In this document: positions 1 through 10,567 of the stretch, piece after piece
Numbering within the stretch: position 1 is the first letter of the stretch
Layout of the letters: every line of letters begins with the position of its first letter
NCBI GenBank assembly: GCA_015345905.1
Contig: JADDTR010000006.1
Span: forward strand, 372,001 to 436,000
Length of the DNA: 64,000 bases
Origin: Aotearoamyces nothofagi
Lineage: Eukaryota > Ascomycota > Leotiomycetes > Leotiales > Tympanidaceae
Direction: 5' to 3'
The notes under the pieces: model-generated
The model's input: only the letters and a program-made list of their open reading frames with translations
Told to the model about the DNA's origin: nothing
The model's database searches: none
Program-made: the position numbers and the translations under genes

Positions 1-425
1 GATGGGTGTCTATTTAATTTAAGTCTATTACCTAGAATTAACTATGATCCATAGAGTAAATAGAATAGGGTTTTTTAGATACAGTCAGAAGTTTCTAGCT
101 CATGTTCCGTCACTTTATTCTTCAAGCAAGGTAAGTACGATGCGTGCCACGAAAGCTTATCTCGGTTTAAGTTTAGGCGTGGCTGCGTCCCGCCACTTAT
201 CGGAAGTGAAGTGGGGTTATATTTATACGGGTGTGGAGCTTGAGCTGTTCCGTCTCGTGCCACCTTAACTTCAAGGATTCGTCGGTCAGCCACAGGGTTC
301 AAGCAATTCTGATTTACAAATTTCAGTATCACACAAACGCTTACATTGTATATAAAACTATCAGTTCTTCTCCGAAGATATCTATCCCATTTCTAGTCGT
401 CGATCAATCAATCAAATCGGACGTC
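1..425. other. Upstream region of the aldo-keto reductase gene
   Basis: No gene is supported here. The stretch is AT-rich at its left end and leads into the promoter and 5' leader of the reductase gene that starts at 426. Short open frames on both strands show no family resemblance. Confidence 0.5.
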
Positions 426-1559
426 ATGTCTGTCCCAGAAGGTCTTCCCAAGATGCAATATCGTTTTCTAGGCCGCTCGGGTCTACAAGTCTCTGCTATC
501 GCACTCGGAGGCTGGCTTACATATGGCGGACACGTTGAGAATGGTATATCCCCCAAATTACATCCCCAATCCGTTTCCCAATCCCGCTGCTCCTCCTGCC
601 AAGGTCATCGTAGACTCTGCTAACAGCAGCTAGAAACCACTTTTGCCTGCATGAAAGCCGCCTATGATGTTGGTATCAATTTCTTTGATTGTGCTGAAGG
701 CTACAGCGGCGGCAAATCCGAGCGCCAAATGGGCGAAGCTATCAAGAAGTTTGGCTGGAAGCGCAATGATCTAGTCATCTCAACTAAGATCTACTGGGGA
801 GCAGCCAACGGCTCGAACCCCGTCAACAACGTCGGACTCTCTCGAAAACATATCATTGAAGGTCTTGACGCTTCTCTTGAACGCTTGGGCTTGAAATATG
901 TCGATTTGGTATACGCCCACCGTCCAGACAGGAACACCCCGATTGAGGAAACTGTTCGTGCTTTCAACCATGTCATTGAACAGGGAAAGGCATTCTATTG
1001 GGGTACGTCCGAGTGGTCTGCATCTGAGATTGCGACAGCTTGGCGGTACGCAGACAAGCTTGGACTCATTGGACCTTTGATGGAGCAGCCAGGCTACAGT
1101 ATGCTAGCTCGAGACAAAGTCGAGAAGGAGTTTAACCACCTTTACGAAGAGGTAGGGTTAGGTCTTACAACCTTCTCCCCATTAAAGGCTGGGATTCTTA
1201 CCGGAAAGTACAATGATGGGATTCCAGCCGATTCGCGCTATGCGAACAAGGAGAGCGACCCCTTTATCAAGAACATGGCCGAGAAGTATGAAGATGGGTC
1301 TTGGAGAGACCAGCTAGAGACGGTCAAGAACCTTGCGCCGATTGCTAAAAAATTGGGCGTAACTCAAACGAACTTGGCATATGCTTGGGTGCTGAAGAAT
1401 AAAAATGTTAGCAGCGCGATTACTGGAGCAAGTCGCCCGCAGCAGATTTATGATGCTGTGAAGGCATTGGATGTGGTGCCTTTGTTGACCGATGAGGTTA
1501 TTGAGGAGATCGAGAAGGTGTTGAAGAACAAGCCTTCGCCGCAGATAAGGAGGCTTTAA
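426..1559 (+). CDS. Aldo-keto reductase, voltage-gated K+ channel beta-subunit type
   Basis: Two exons, 426-543 and 634-1559, with a GTATAT...CTAG intron, give 347 residues. The protein is an NADPH-dependent (alpha/beta)8-barrel oxidoreductase that reduces aldehydes or ketones, probably in the cytosol. The AKR tetrad is visible: Asp58 and Tyr63 in FFDCAEGY, Lys91 in STKIYWG and His135 in VYAHRPD. The C-terminal block SSAITGASRPQQI is the cofactor-binding segment typical of the Kv-beta (AKR6) branch, and the length matches. The ATG at 426 is chosen because the first exon supplies the conserved FLGRSGLQVSAIALGGW start, and joining at 543/634 restores the frame. Fungi usually lack the matching Shaker channel, so a free-standing reductase role is more likely than channel regulation. 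The physiological substrate cannot be read from the sequence. Confidence 0.93.
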
Positions 1560-1993
1560 GAACATTTAACGGAAGTTTCAAGTACTAGGATAAATAAAAA
1601 ATAAATTTAATAATAAAAAGTTTCGAGTTTTTCAAACTTCGGATAGTCGTTCAATATTAAATAGTAAATTGGGTGTGTCTGATTACAGAGCACCCAGAAC
1701 GAACACAAAACCACAGAATTCATGATTCATAATTTTGAAGGGACTGCCACCAACTCCCGAAAGGTGCCTGCTTTCCCCTCAAGAGTTGAAAGAAGCTTGC
1801 TAGGTATTTGCTCCATAACTCCAGATCCGTGGCCCCTCCTTCCTATTTGTAAAGCACCCAATATAAACCCAGAGACTGTAATTCCAAGCCCAACTCTCAC
1901 AACCGCATTTCGTTACACTGGGCCAAAGACACATACTCGCGATATCCATCGTCAGTCTGTTCACATTTGGCCATGAATGTTTAAAAGGCTGTC
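1560..1993. other. Convergent intergenic region
   Basis: This is the shared 3' space of the reductase (plus strand) and the RCR-like gene (minus strand). An A-rich stretch just after the reductase stop (about 1590-1620, several AATAAA-like words) could serve 3'-end formation. Nothing else was recognised. Confidence 0.4.
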
Positions 1994-2641
1994 TTATCGG
2001 CGCCAAGTGCTTGGAGATGTGTCGCCATCCGCTTCAGTTGGACTTCGTGAAGCTGCCACAACCGCGGGAGCTGGCGCAATCAGTTCATTGGTGTCCTGTA
2101 GATTATAAGGTGGCGCCAATGGTTCACTCTGACTCGGTGGCGTATCATCGTATCCTGGCGGTCTCTCCGGAAGGGGTTGCAAAGGTATCGATGAGTTCTG
2201 TTGAGATGCAATGTGTGCAACAGCAGCAGAACTGCCCCTGTTTTCCACATGATTTGAGCATGTAGCCCTCGGCGGCTTGTCGCCCGGATTGTATGGAGGT
2301 GGGGCCTCTCCTAGCTCATTCAAGCCCTCATCGCTCCTATGCACGCCTCTATCTCCCGTGCCTGTCATCGTTCTCCAAACACCATAACCTCGCCTTTGCC
2401 ATGATGAGGCTGATAGATTCTCGACATCTTGAGCTAAGGCGTTGACGGCATGGTCCCTCTGTAGTTGGGCGTGCTTACGCTTCTTTTTTCGTGTGATCCA
2501 GAGACCAATGAGGACGAACAAGACTATCACTGCTGCTACAAGAATGAAGATGTAGTTCGAGTACCCGATAGTTTTGCTGTCGTCACTCTCCTCGGTGGAA
2601 GTGGAAGATGTGCCTTGGGCATCTGTGTTCGAGTCTGACAT
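1994..2641 (-). CDS. RCR-like single-pass membrane protein with PY motifs
   Basis: An intronless 215-residue protein. Residues 1-27 are polar and Ser/Thr/Asp-rich. One strongly hydrophobic helix lies at about 28-50 and is followed by a basic RKKKRK stop-transfer, so the long C-terminal part should face the cytosol. That tail carries three proline-tyrosine motifs: PPPY (114-117), PPGY (161-164) and PPY (177-179). This layout matches the fungal RCR family (Congo red resistance, chitin deposition), whose PY motifs bind WW domains of the Rsp5/Nedd4 ubiquitin ligase and steer plasma-membrane and endosomal traffic. The family assignment rests on architecture and motifs, since RCR sequences are otherwise poorly conserved. 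It could be another Rsp5 adaptor of the same shape. Confidence 0.72.
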   Translation of the reverse strand: MSDSNTDAQGTSSTSTEESDDSKTIGYSNYIFILVAAVIVLFVLIGLWITRKKKRKHAQLQRDHAVNALAQDVENLSASSWQRRGYGVWRTMTGTGDRGVHRSDEGLNELGEAPPPYNPGDKPPRATCSNHVENRGSSAAVAHIASQQNSSIPLQPLPERPPGYDDTPPSQSEPLAPPYNLQDTNELIAPAPAVVAASRSPTEADGDTSPSTWRR

Positions 2642-3353
2642 TGTGTGGGGAAGGCGGAGCCTGGGATAAATCGGTATGATGTGTAGTCTATCAGCTCGAG
2701 ATGTAGCCTGTGAAGGCGGAAATGGTAGGTGGTGATAACTCGAGTCCTGAGGTCTAGAGGATGAAACTTGTTAAGAAGGTGGCCGCTGCCGAATACTGGA
2801 TCTGATGAAGGTCCGCGGTCATCCGGCCTATTGAGACAAATGGGACCCTGAGGAAGATCGCGTGAGAATCGAGGGTCGAGGATCCACATATATCTCATCC
2901 CCCGTTTGCGTCAACGTCGCTCCTTAAAACCAATGATGCAATTGCAGGTTTCGTCTGCAATCCCAATACCCGGACATCTGGAGCATTTCTGTGCTGTAGA
3001 CAAACCGGTTGTCTAATAAGATTTCCAGACTCTGGCGGAGAGCATGTAATCACGCCAGTCGGAGTGGTAACGGGCAAAAAATGCACTACCATGCTGTTCG
3101 CGGCAGCTTCGGAACCTTAAGATCGGACAGTCGAGTAGATGCAAAGGCTTAGCACTGTTAGCATGCGATTTTGCGGACCAGAAACGCCAATCGTAATCCC
3201 CGTAGCCCGAGCTCTAGCCATGCAAGCTAAGCGGAGATCCCGGCTGCCTCGCTGCCTCAGACATTCTTCCAGTTCCAGAGGCAAAGTAAAGTGACGCAAG
3301 TGACGAGAAGTTGTCGGACAGCTGTCCGCACGCCCATCGCCGTCGCCATCGCC
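2642..3353. other. Divergent promoter region (RCR-like / TFB5)
   Basis: The 712 bases separate two divergently transcribed genes. No conserved protein, RNA gene or clear repeat was seen. Small open frames here have no recognisable similarity and are treated as chance. Confidence 0.45.
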
Positions 3354-3902
3354 ATGCCGCGCGCCATCAGAGGTAAGCAAGCTCTCTGCCATCTCCTCAA
3401 ACTCCAGCGCCGCTGCAGTATCGGCGTAGTCGTGGCCGGGGCGTTTCGCAACGGGGGATTCATGCTGTGGCCAGCAAGTCCAGACAGCCTCTCTTCTTCC
3501 TCACGTGCCTCTCATACCGTAACCACAACTCTAACTCCCCATGCCAGGTGTGCTGATCGAGTGCGATCCTTCCATCAAGTCCATTATCGTCAAGATCGAC
3601 AGTGAGCGCAACGACTTCATTGTCGAGGAGCTAGATGACCAGACGCTCGTGATCAAAGAGGGCATGCTGCCAAAACTAAAAATGATGTTGGAAGAAGTTC
3701 GTGCTCTCCCTCCTTTTCATCGGCCTCTCTTTTTCCTATCCTCTCTTATCTGTCTTCTCGGAAATTCTGTTTTCGATAGTATCTATGGGTCTATCCAGCT
3801 GTCTGATCCAGACATGCCGTGATTTAGACTAATTTTACTGACCCTATATTGTAGGCACTCAAAGAGACCCAACAGCCGCCAGATGATTCAGGCTCGGAAT
3901 GA
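3354..3902 (+). CDS. TFB5: TFIIH core subunit Tfb5 (TTDA/GTF2H5 homologue)
   Basis: Three exons, 3354-3372, 3548-3696 and 3855-3902, encode only 71 residues. Tfb5 is the smallest subunit of TFIIH. It stabilises the Tfb2 subunit and stimulates the Ssl2/XPB ATPase in transcription initiation and nucleotide excision repair in the nucleus. The diagnostic segments are all present: an N-terminal [17 protein letters not shown], then IIVKID and [10 protein letters not shown] in the central fold, and an acidic tail. Yeast Tfb5 is of nearly the same length with the same CDPSIK and EELDD motifs. The first exon is only 19 nt and is recognised because it supplies MPRAIR directly before the conserved GVLIECDPS. 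The introns are 175 and 158 nt, long relative to the coding part. Confidence 0.95.
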
Positions 3903-4467
3903 GCACTACGCTGTAAAGTGGACTTGCAGATCTCTACCGGAAGGCGTTCATAAAATATGCCTTCATGGTATCGGCATTGAGACTTGGCCAGGCTTGGGGT
4001 GTATGCACAGACGGCTGGCTACTGGCACGGCGGGGGGCCTTGTTGATTGTAAGCGCTGAAGCGGAGCAATCTATCCTGCGAGTCGGTCACATGCGTAATG
4101 CACGACACGTTGTCTCACGATGATCAATATAAGTAGATCATCACGTTACAGTACTATAGAGATCGAAAAGCGGCACTACGAGGTGATAGTCAGTGCTAGG
4201 TCATAAAATAATAGTTGTTAGCAAGATTAGGGCTCTAAGATGAAGATTTTTCTTTTCTCGAATTATGAAATTCTACGATGCATGACCCAATTCAAGAGAT
4301 TTTGATCAATCTTGAATATAACGCCCAAATACTAACGCCTCGCTATGCCAACACTAAATTCTTCTAAACACCGCTACCGTTCAGGTCAATCCTATAGTGG
4401 CTGCCTTGACATTACCCATGAAAGATGTATAAAGATAGCAAATATCAGAGCCACCCTTCTCTATATT
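3903..4467. other. Convergent intergenic region
   Basis: This is the space between the 3' ends of TFB5 and the fusion gene on the minus strand. It becomes AT-rich after about 4120. No gene, repeat or RNA was recognised. Confidence 0.4.
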
Positions 4468-7400
4468 CTAAGTCTGAATTCCAGCTTCAGCAAGAGCCTC
4501 TTTCACTGAATCCCTTTTAATGATACGATCATAATATGCCTTTAGATGCGGACTCTCAATACCGTCCCCCCATTCCCTGATAATCTCATGTAAGACAGGC
4601 CAGAAGGCGAAATCAGCTACTGACAATATTGGACCGGCAATGAATATATCATCAGAAGCATAAGTATCCCATAATGAGAGCGCGTGTTTGAAGGCTTGGT
4701 TATGGAATGGAGTAGTCCGCCAATGCTGAAGCAGCATGTCGGCTTCTTGGAGACGAGTAAACTGACGAGCATACTGAATTTGCGATTTCTGTGCATTTGA
4801 TGAGCCATAGACTGCTTCCAGGTATAAAAGAATAGCTACATCTCCCTGGACGGTTGACTTGGCTAGGTCATTGTCGACAAGTTTGATGGGGAACTTCTGA
4901 GTGATGACCGCTACGTTGTCTTGGGAGTCTCCATACTTCAAGTTGGGGGGCGATGAGAGGGTTCCAGTAGACCAAGCCAGGTCATATTCAGCTAGCATTG
5001 ACTTGGCCCTTAGATCAAATACAATATCTCCCGAGAAAAAGAGCTTTCGTGTGTTTGAGATATGGAGAACATCAAAGCCCTGTCCGTATATCTCGGGCCA
5101 ATCAAATTCACTTTCATGATTCTCTTTGCCAAATGCCCATAGCATCTTCTCAGCCTCCGGCGTCTGTCCGTTTACTACCGAGCGAGCATGCTTCTTGTGC
5201 TTTGCTACAGCCCCTTGTCCCCATATCTTGGTCTGATCCTTATTGAGGAATGTACCAATCAATCTGAAAGTCAAAGAGATACGCCTCGAGTCAAAGGCCA
5301 GCTCAGACTCTGATTTATCGCGCTCCATACGTCTATCTTGCCGAATACTGTGCATCCATCGCATATTTGTGAGAAGACCCATCTTGCACATAGAATTATG
5401 TGGCAAAGGAATCTTGCATGAAGATCGTGGGATCGCCTCCTCGGTCTGTTTCAACTCTCCCTTCTTAGTAGATTTCTTCGTCCTGAAGGTCATCGTCCTC
5501 GTCGCGCCCAGGCTCACATTTGCTATAAAGGTATCCGGTTCAATATCCAGAGTCTTGTCACTGTGTTCCGATATATAGTCCTTCCCGCAGCGGTAGAATT
5601 GAATCAAGCAATGATTTACCGGATGGCCCAATCTCTTCTCGACCTTTTTCCGAATCATTGATATCGTAGAGGAGAATGTAAGCAGAGGTGGAGATTCATC
5701 CGCTGGATGCCGGTAGATCGGAATACTACCATCGTCGCCAATTGTTCCCTGGACAGCAACGAGTCTGGGAACCTCTCCTCCTTGGTGGGACATCTTCTGC
5801 CATTGTACTTCATCCCTAACTCGTTCAAAAACCCCATCCGCCTCTTCATCTGAAAGAATATTGTTGATAACCGTTGTATCCCCTTCGCAGATTGGAGGGT
5901 TATCTCCTTGATGCTCTGAGCTTGAATCTGAACTGATAGCGTTACTGTCTGGTTCCAGTGATGAAGACTCGACACTGATTGCTTTACGAAGCTGTTGGCC
6001 ATTGTCGTAAAGGACTTCTGCGGCAGTCTGTGCAGAGCTAGAGGGTAGCTCTGGTGGGCTGTCGGCTTTGAGGAGGACAGCGAGGTCGGGTTGCTTAGAC
6101 ATCGCTGAAGCGGCAACAACATGTGCACCTGGGGTTATCGTCGCTGGGAGCTTCATTAAAGCCTCTGTAGCTGCTGCAAGTATCTTGCGCGTTGGAGAAA
6201 GTGGTTGTTCAGTCTGTTGCGGACCACCTACTTTCCCACCGCTAGGATGGGAACTGTTTACATCAACCACAGTCTTTGAAGGTCGACGGCGAGTTTTAAT
6301 CTTATTCTGCACTCGCTTCTTCTCATCAGGTTGCGGCCTTTTCGGTAGCTGTATGTTCTCTTGTAATGGCTCATCTCTTGTAACTAAAGTTGACATGTGA
6401 GGTTCGGGGGTATCAGTGGCTTGAGAGACTAAGACATTTGAGCAAGGTGCAACCGCAGAACGTTGTGACGTAGATGACGTGCTTCTTAATGACGATGCAA
6501 CATCCGTCTCATTCTTGAGCTTCAAGTTTGCCATGATCAGATTTAGGTCTCGTCGATCTTGAGTATTACGAACACGACTTTGTGGTTTGGGTGCTCGGTT
6601 TCGAGCAGCCAGCCTAGCCTGTATATCGTCGATGAGCTCAGCACTACTCATTATATCGCAACCGGTTGCATGATCGAGCTGCCTTAAAGCTTCGTCATGT
6701 CTAGCTTTGCTTCGATACCCCAGGCAGTCCTCGACGAGGGTGATTGAATAACCGTAACGGGCTGCATCCATCGCTGTTGCAAATACACTGATGTTAGTGA
6801 GCGCTCCACATATGAATAGATCCGTCACGAGTTGGCCTCGGAGGTTTTGTAACAGATTCCCCGATTTAAACGCTGAATAGTGAGACTTGGTGAATACAAG
6901 ATCTTTGGCGGTATCGATTGCATCATTAACAGCTTGTGTAAAGTCCGATGCAGGAGACATAGAAAGAAGGCATCGCGGTTCCTCGCCAGGCTTAAGTGAT
7001 AAGAATGTTTCATTCTCATACGGCTCCTCCAACTCCCCTTGCACAGCCTCCGGGTCGTCATCCCCTCCATTTCGTTCCATCATACGGCTATACAGATCTA
7101 ACAACATTTTAGAGGGCTTCATGCTGCGTTTAGCATGGCCATCTTCCTCCGCATCGTCTTTCTCCAATTCATAATCTGTTATAACCTTCTCCTCGGCGCC
7201 TCTATCGTCGTTTATTGGCCGATGGCCTTCGAACTGAGTCTTGACCCAGATAACTTTGCCAGCATCTCGGAAGGTTGCCGAAAGATTGATTGTGTCGTTG
7301 ACGAAGTTGGCAGGCTTGTCAACCGGAAGGATGCCTCCGGTTGACACAAGATCATTCTGTAGATCGAGGACTAGAAGTGCTTGCCGTGTTTGAATGATTG

Positions 7401-7479
7401 GCAGGTCTTCTTGGTTGATCTCAATGGTTCTAGCGCTCTGCTTCATGGTTAATGTGCTGCTATTTGATTTCGTGGCCAT
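4468..7479 (-). CDS. Isochorismatase-like / AlkB-like dioxygenase / GST-C-like fusion protein
   Basis: One uninterrupted 1003-residue frame. Residues 30-295 form an isochorismatase-like (cysteine hydrolase) domain with Asp39 in LLVLDLQND and Lys80 in VIWVK. At the nucleophile position, TNxCV of active enzymes, the protein has Ser231 (ALTNISV). Residues 300-540 are low-complexity and basic, with an RRRPSK patch. Residues 575-745 match an AlkB-type 2-oxoglutarate/Fe(II) dioxygenase: the iron ligands are His639 and Asp641 (EHSDKTLD) and a distal His near 710, and RRISLTFR (732-739) fits the 2-oxoglutarate-binding RxxxTFR. Residues 800-1003 end in an all-helical part resembling a glutathione S-transferase C-terminal domain (LSVADFAFWPVL). 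AlkB enzymes demethylate DNA, RNA or protein; the substrate here is unknown. The hydrolase domain may be a non-catalytic binding module. The domain calls are firm for the first two parts and moderate for the third. Confidence 0.85.
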   Translation of the reverse strand: MATKSNSSTLTMKQSARTIEINQEDLPIIQTRQALLVLDLQNDLVSTGGILPVDKPANFVNDTINLSATFRDAGKVIWVKTQFEGHRPINDDRGAEEKVITDYELEKDDAEEDGHAKRSMKPSKMLLDLYSRMMERNGGDDDPEAVQGELEEPYENETFLSLKPGEEPRCLLSMSPASDFTQAVNDAIDTAKDLVFTKSHYSAFKSGNLLQNLRGQLVTDLFICGALTNISVFATAMDAARYGYSITLVEDCLGYRSKARHDEALRQLDHATGCDIMSSAELIDDIQARLAARNRAPKPQSRVRNTQDRRDLNLIMANLKLKNETDVASSLRSTSSTSQRSAVAPCSNVLVSQATDTPEPHMSTLVTRDEPLQENIQLPKRPQPDEKKRVQNKIKTRRRPSKTVVDVNSSHPSGGKVGGPQQTEQPLSPTRKILAAATEALMKLPATITPGAHVVAASAMSKQPDLAVLLKADSPPELPSSSAQTAAEVLYDNGQQLRKAISVESSSLEPDSNAISSDSSSEHQGDNPPICEGDTTVINNILSDEEADGVFERVRDEVQWQKMSHQGGEVPRLVAVQGTIGDDGSIPIYRHPADESPPLLTFSSTISMIRKKVEKRLGHPVNHCLIQFYRCGKDYISEHSDKTLDIEPDTFIANVSLGATRTMTFRTKKSTKKGELKQTEEAIPRSSCKIPLPHNSMCKMGLLTNMRWMHSIRQDRRMERDKSESELAFDSRRISLTFRLIGTFLNKDQTKIWGQGAVAKHKKHARSVVNGQTPEAEKMLWAFGKENHESEFDWPEIYGQGFDVLHISNTRKLFFSGDIVFDLRAKSMLAEYDLAWSTGTLSSPPNLKYGDSQDNVAVITQKFPIKLVDNDLAKSTVQGDVAILLYLEAVYGSSNAQKSQIQYARQFTRLQEADMLLQHWRTTPFHNQAFKHALSLWDTYASDDIFIAGPILSVADFAFWPVLHEIIREWGDGIESPHLKAYYDRIIKRDSVKEALAEAGIQT

Positions 7480-8682
7480 ATGATCTCTCCGCTATGAGCG
7501 AATCACTACAGTAGGTAGTCAAGGCAGGCGAACCAACTTATCGTCAACTTCATAGACGTTGGCGGCTCTCGCACTTCGAGGATCCGTCGAGGCCGAGCTG
7601 GCACAGGTGAACGTGACAGGCGTTATGGTTGCACAGCATCGTGCTGTGGGATTCGGAAAGGCCGCACAACGGGTATGCACGCTTTAAAGGCTAGGGGCCA
7701 TGGAAGGCGAGATGTCGTTACTCGTTCGAGGCTGTAAGGCTGTCGTCCAGAACTGGCTATGTTAGAGTTACGAAGCATGTTATGGAAAGGATCTCCGGTA
7801 CATGGCACGTACAAGTGGATGCGATCTTGAGGTGCCGGTGAATTTGATGTCCAGCGCCCCACTGTGCTCACTTGCCTCAATCGCCCCGTAGAACTTCGTG
7901 CTACGCAAAGCAATCCGAGGCGGTCAAGATCGATTGGATGAGGCCATGTAATCCCCTGGGGTCGAGCAATGTTTGTCGTGCTATTTGCTTGAGTTTGCTT
8001 GAGTTTGCTTGACAGGTGGGGGCAGTGCGTGTAAATAATGTCCACCCTGTTGTTATCTGTGCTACGACAGGACGTACTGCAATCTATAATCCACTCTAAC
8101 GAACGGCAAAGAACGGCAAAGCCGCTGCCGCTTCACTTTAGCCAAACCATGAATGATGGCACATCGATATGCACGGGTATGCACGGATATGCACCTTGAC
8201 TGTTTCAATTTCTACCGAGACCTTGTAGGAAATGCTCGGACTCCGACAGTGCGGCAGTGTGATAAGTACCGCAGCAAAGCAATCGTTCTTCCCAGCTCCG
8301 GCGTAAGAAGCAGAGACGACGAGAATGCCCAGTTGAAGCAAATTCGACCACAAATCGACTGCCGCTTTGAATATCCATGACAACTGATGCCACTCCCGAA
8401 ATGCTGTCTAATGTCTGATCCTTCTGATTATTCTAGTCACGGGTCTCTGCCAGACAGGACTGCCTCTCTAATAAATCACGTGTACCGGCTTTATCCGCTG
8501 TAATCATGATTGAACGCCGAGCCGAGGCTCGCGAGATATATGGGGTAGACCTACGATATGTAAGGTAGGCCAAACATGAGCAGTGAGAATATTACATTTC
8601 AATAGACAGTTCCTTCTAATACTGGTGGTTAACCACAACTAATTGCAACATTTTATTCACCTCAGCATTTTTGTTCCCCGAC
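7480..8682. other. Divergent intergenic region with short tandem repeats
   Basis: The 1.2 kb lie between the fusion gene (minus) and the dienoyl-CoA isomerase gene (plus). Three small direct-repeat runs are visible: TTGCTTGAGT repeated about three times near 7985-8012, GAACGGCAAA twice near 8101-8121, and ATGCACGG-type units three times near 8168-8195. Open frames at 7623-8045 and 8138-8393 show no conservation and read as chance. Confidence 0.5.
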
Positions 8683-9647
8683 ATGTCTCGAGACGGGTAC
8701 TCTGATTTCAAGTATTTCCTAGTCACATCTCCGTCTCCCGATGTGACCCACGTTCAGATCAATCGTCCATCTAAGCTTAATGCTTTCTACGAGCCAATGT
8801 GGTTGGAGATGGGAAGACTGTTTGAGAAGTTGTCTTACGATCCCGATGTTCGAGCGATAGTGTTATCGGGGGCTGGAGAGAAGGCATTCACAGCCGGCCT
8901 TGATGTGCAAGCAGCCAGCCAGGGTGGTGCTCTGGCGAAAGAGAGCGCCGGAGGAAGTGACGTTGCGCGAATAGCACAAGGCATCCGGCGACACGTGGAG
9001 GACTTCCAACACTGCGTCGATAGTGTGGAGCGCTGTGAGAAACGTAAGTCCCATGATTCTCGCCCAGAGCCTCTCTAGGAACCTGGCCAGCTGATCTTAT
9101 TTTAGCTGTGATCTGCGTGCTGCACGGTTACTCATTCGGCCTTGCTATTGACATATCTACCTGTGCCGATATTCGGATATGTTCGAAGGACACAAAATTT
9201 GCTGTTAAAGAGGTTGATATTGGTCTAGCAGCAGATATTGGAACATTGACACGTTTACCAAAGGTTGTTGGAAATTTTGGTTGGGTGAAAGAGGTTTCTC
9301 TGACAGCGAGAGTGTTCGGTGCAGAAGAGGCATATAAAGTCGGCTTTGTAAGTCAAGTATTCGACACTAAGGGTGGGGCTGTCGAGGCGGCTATAAAGCT
9401 AGCAGCGCTGTTAGCTACAAAGAGTCCTGTAGCTGTGCAAGGGACCAAAGAATTGCTAAACCATGCACGGGATCATACCGTCAAAGACAGTAAGTAACAT
9501 AGTTTGAATACAGAAGACTACATGCTGATAGAAATAGGTTTACGATATACGGGGGTTTGGAACGCTGCTTCGATACAGACCAGCGATGTGAAACGGGCGT
9601 TGCTCTCTGGGCTTCAGAAGAGGAAGCCTACCTTTGAAAAGTTATAA
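8683..9647 (+). CDS. Delta(3,5)-Delta(2,4)-dienoyl-CoA isomerase (crotonase family)
   Basis: Three exons, 8683-9043, 9106-9489 and 9538-9647, give 284 residues. The enzyme shifts conjugated double bonds of dienoyl-CoA so that unsaturated fatty acids with odd-numbered double bonds can enter beta-oxidation, in peroxisomes or mitochondria. The crotonase fold is clear: the oxyanion-hole segment KAFTAGLD and HGYSFGLAID, and the three acidic residues that distinguish this isomerase from enoyl-CoA hydratase, Asp136, Glu156 (KEVDIG) and Asp164 (LAADIGTL), with the spacing of rat ECH1. The ATG at 8683 precedes the conserved start of the fold; an upstream in-frame TTG was not used. The C-terminus is -EKL, at best a weak type-1 peroxisomal signal, and no mitochondrial presequence is seen, so location is uncertain. 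Confidence 0.92.
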
Positions 9648-9774
9648 TGCCAATGATACAATCTTGTAATACTAGGAATGCCATGCCCTAATGGACGATG
9701 CCTATATGCATCAACAAATATGAAAGTTAGTTAAGAGTAGTGCCTTTTCTGTCTAATACACATTGCTGTGTATT

Positions 9775-10567
9775 TTACGCTTCTGTCCATCTATACTCTC
9801 CCCAATCACTCAAAGCCTTCCAACCCAACCCATCTACAGCCGCCTGTCTTGCGGACCTCTCCCTTAAGGCCTTATCTACACTCATCCCCGTCTCAAACTT
9901 CGCCACCTCCTCCTTCGCACTCTCAACTCTCAGCCATCCCCTCCATCCAGTCGAAATATCTCCTCCCTGGCCTCCATTTACAATCGTAGCTACTAGATCC
10001 CTACCCTCACTCCCATGTTCCCCATAAAGCAAATAGTCCGCTAGTCCCTCCAAGGTAGCTTTCAAAGCCACTGCGCCATTAACCGGGCAAAAAACATGAA
10101 CATGTTTGAGATCGTCCATCTCACAATCGAGTTTACCCACATCAAACTGTCCATCCACATCAACCACGACAATTGTCCCAGAGCGCGGCGGGGATACAGC
10201 GGTTGAGACAATGTGGTACAGCAGCGGCAGGGCACGTCCTGTGATTTCAAGTCTACCACCATTCTTCGCCCACAAAGCATCAAGTCCTAGAATACCTAAT
10301 CTCGCGGACTTCTTGTATATCCCCTTAGAATAGAGTTGGTGTAAATCATGGAGCAACTAGTGGTGGTGTTAGTACGAACTTGAAAATTGAGTCTTGTATC
10401 GATAGCGACGGAATAAAACAAAGCATTTAAGCATCTCAAAAATCTCCATCTTAATAAATGCGATGAAGTCATGAACTCAAATAACCAAACTATTCTTTAC
10501 TCACATTCTCCAAGCTCCCGTCCTTGACCTCCCCTAACAGCCGCCCGCCCAATACTTCGGCCGTCAT
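9775..10567 (-). CDS. XRCC2-like RAD51 paralogue
   Basis: Two exons on the minus strand, 10567-10505 and 10356-9775, with a 148-nt intron, give 214 residues. The first exon encodes 21 residues (MTAEVLGGRLLGEV...) matching the N-terminal helix of XRCC2, and joins in phase to LLHDLHQLY. A RecA-like core follows. The strand before the P-loop (GRLEITG, about 55-61) runs straight into a helix LPLLYHIV with no GxxGxGKT Walker A. A Walker-B-like strand, TIVVVDVDGQFDV (82-94), corresponds to the LFIDTDYHFDM block of human XRCC2. XRCC2 works with other RAD51 paralogues in homologous recombination. The protein is shorter than the human one (280 residues). I am fairly sure of the RecA/RAD51-paralogue family and less sure of XRCC2 orthology. 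Confidence 0.68.

Noticed and set aside
7623-8045. 140-codon minus-strand frame
   Set aside because: It lies in a promoter region containing direct repeats; the composition is not protein-like and no family is recognised.
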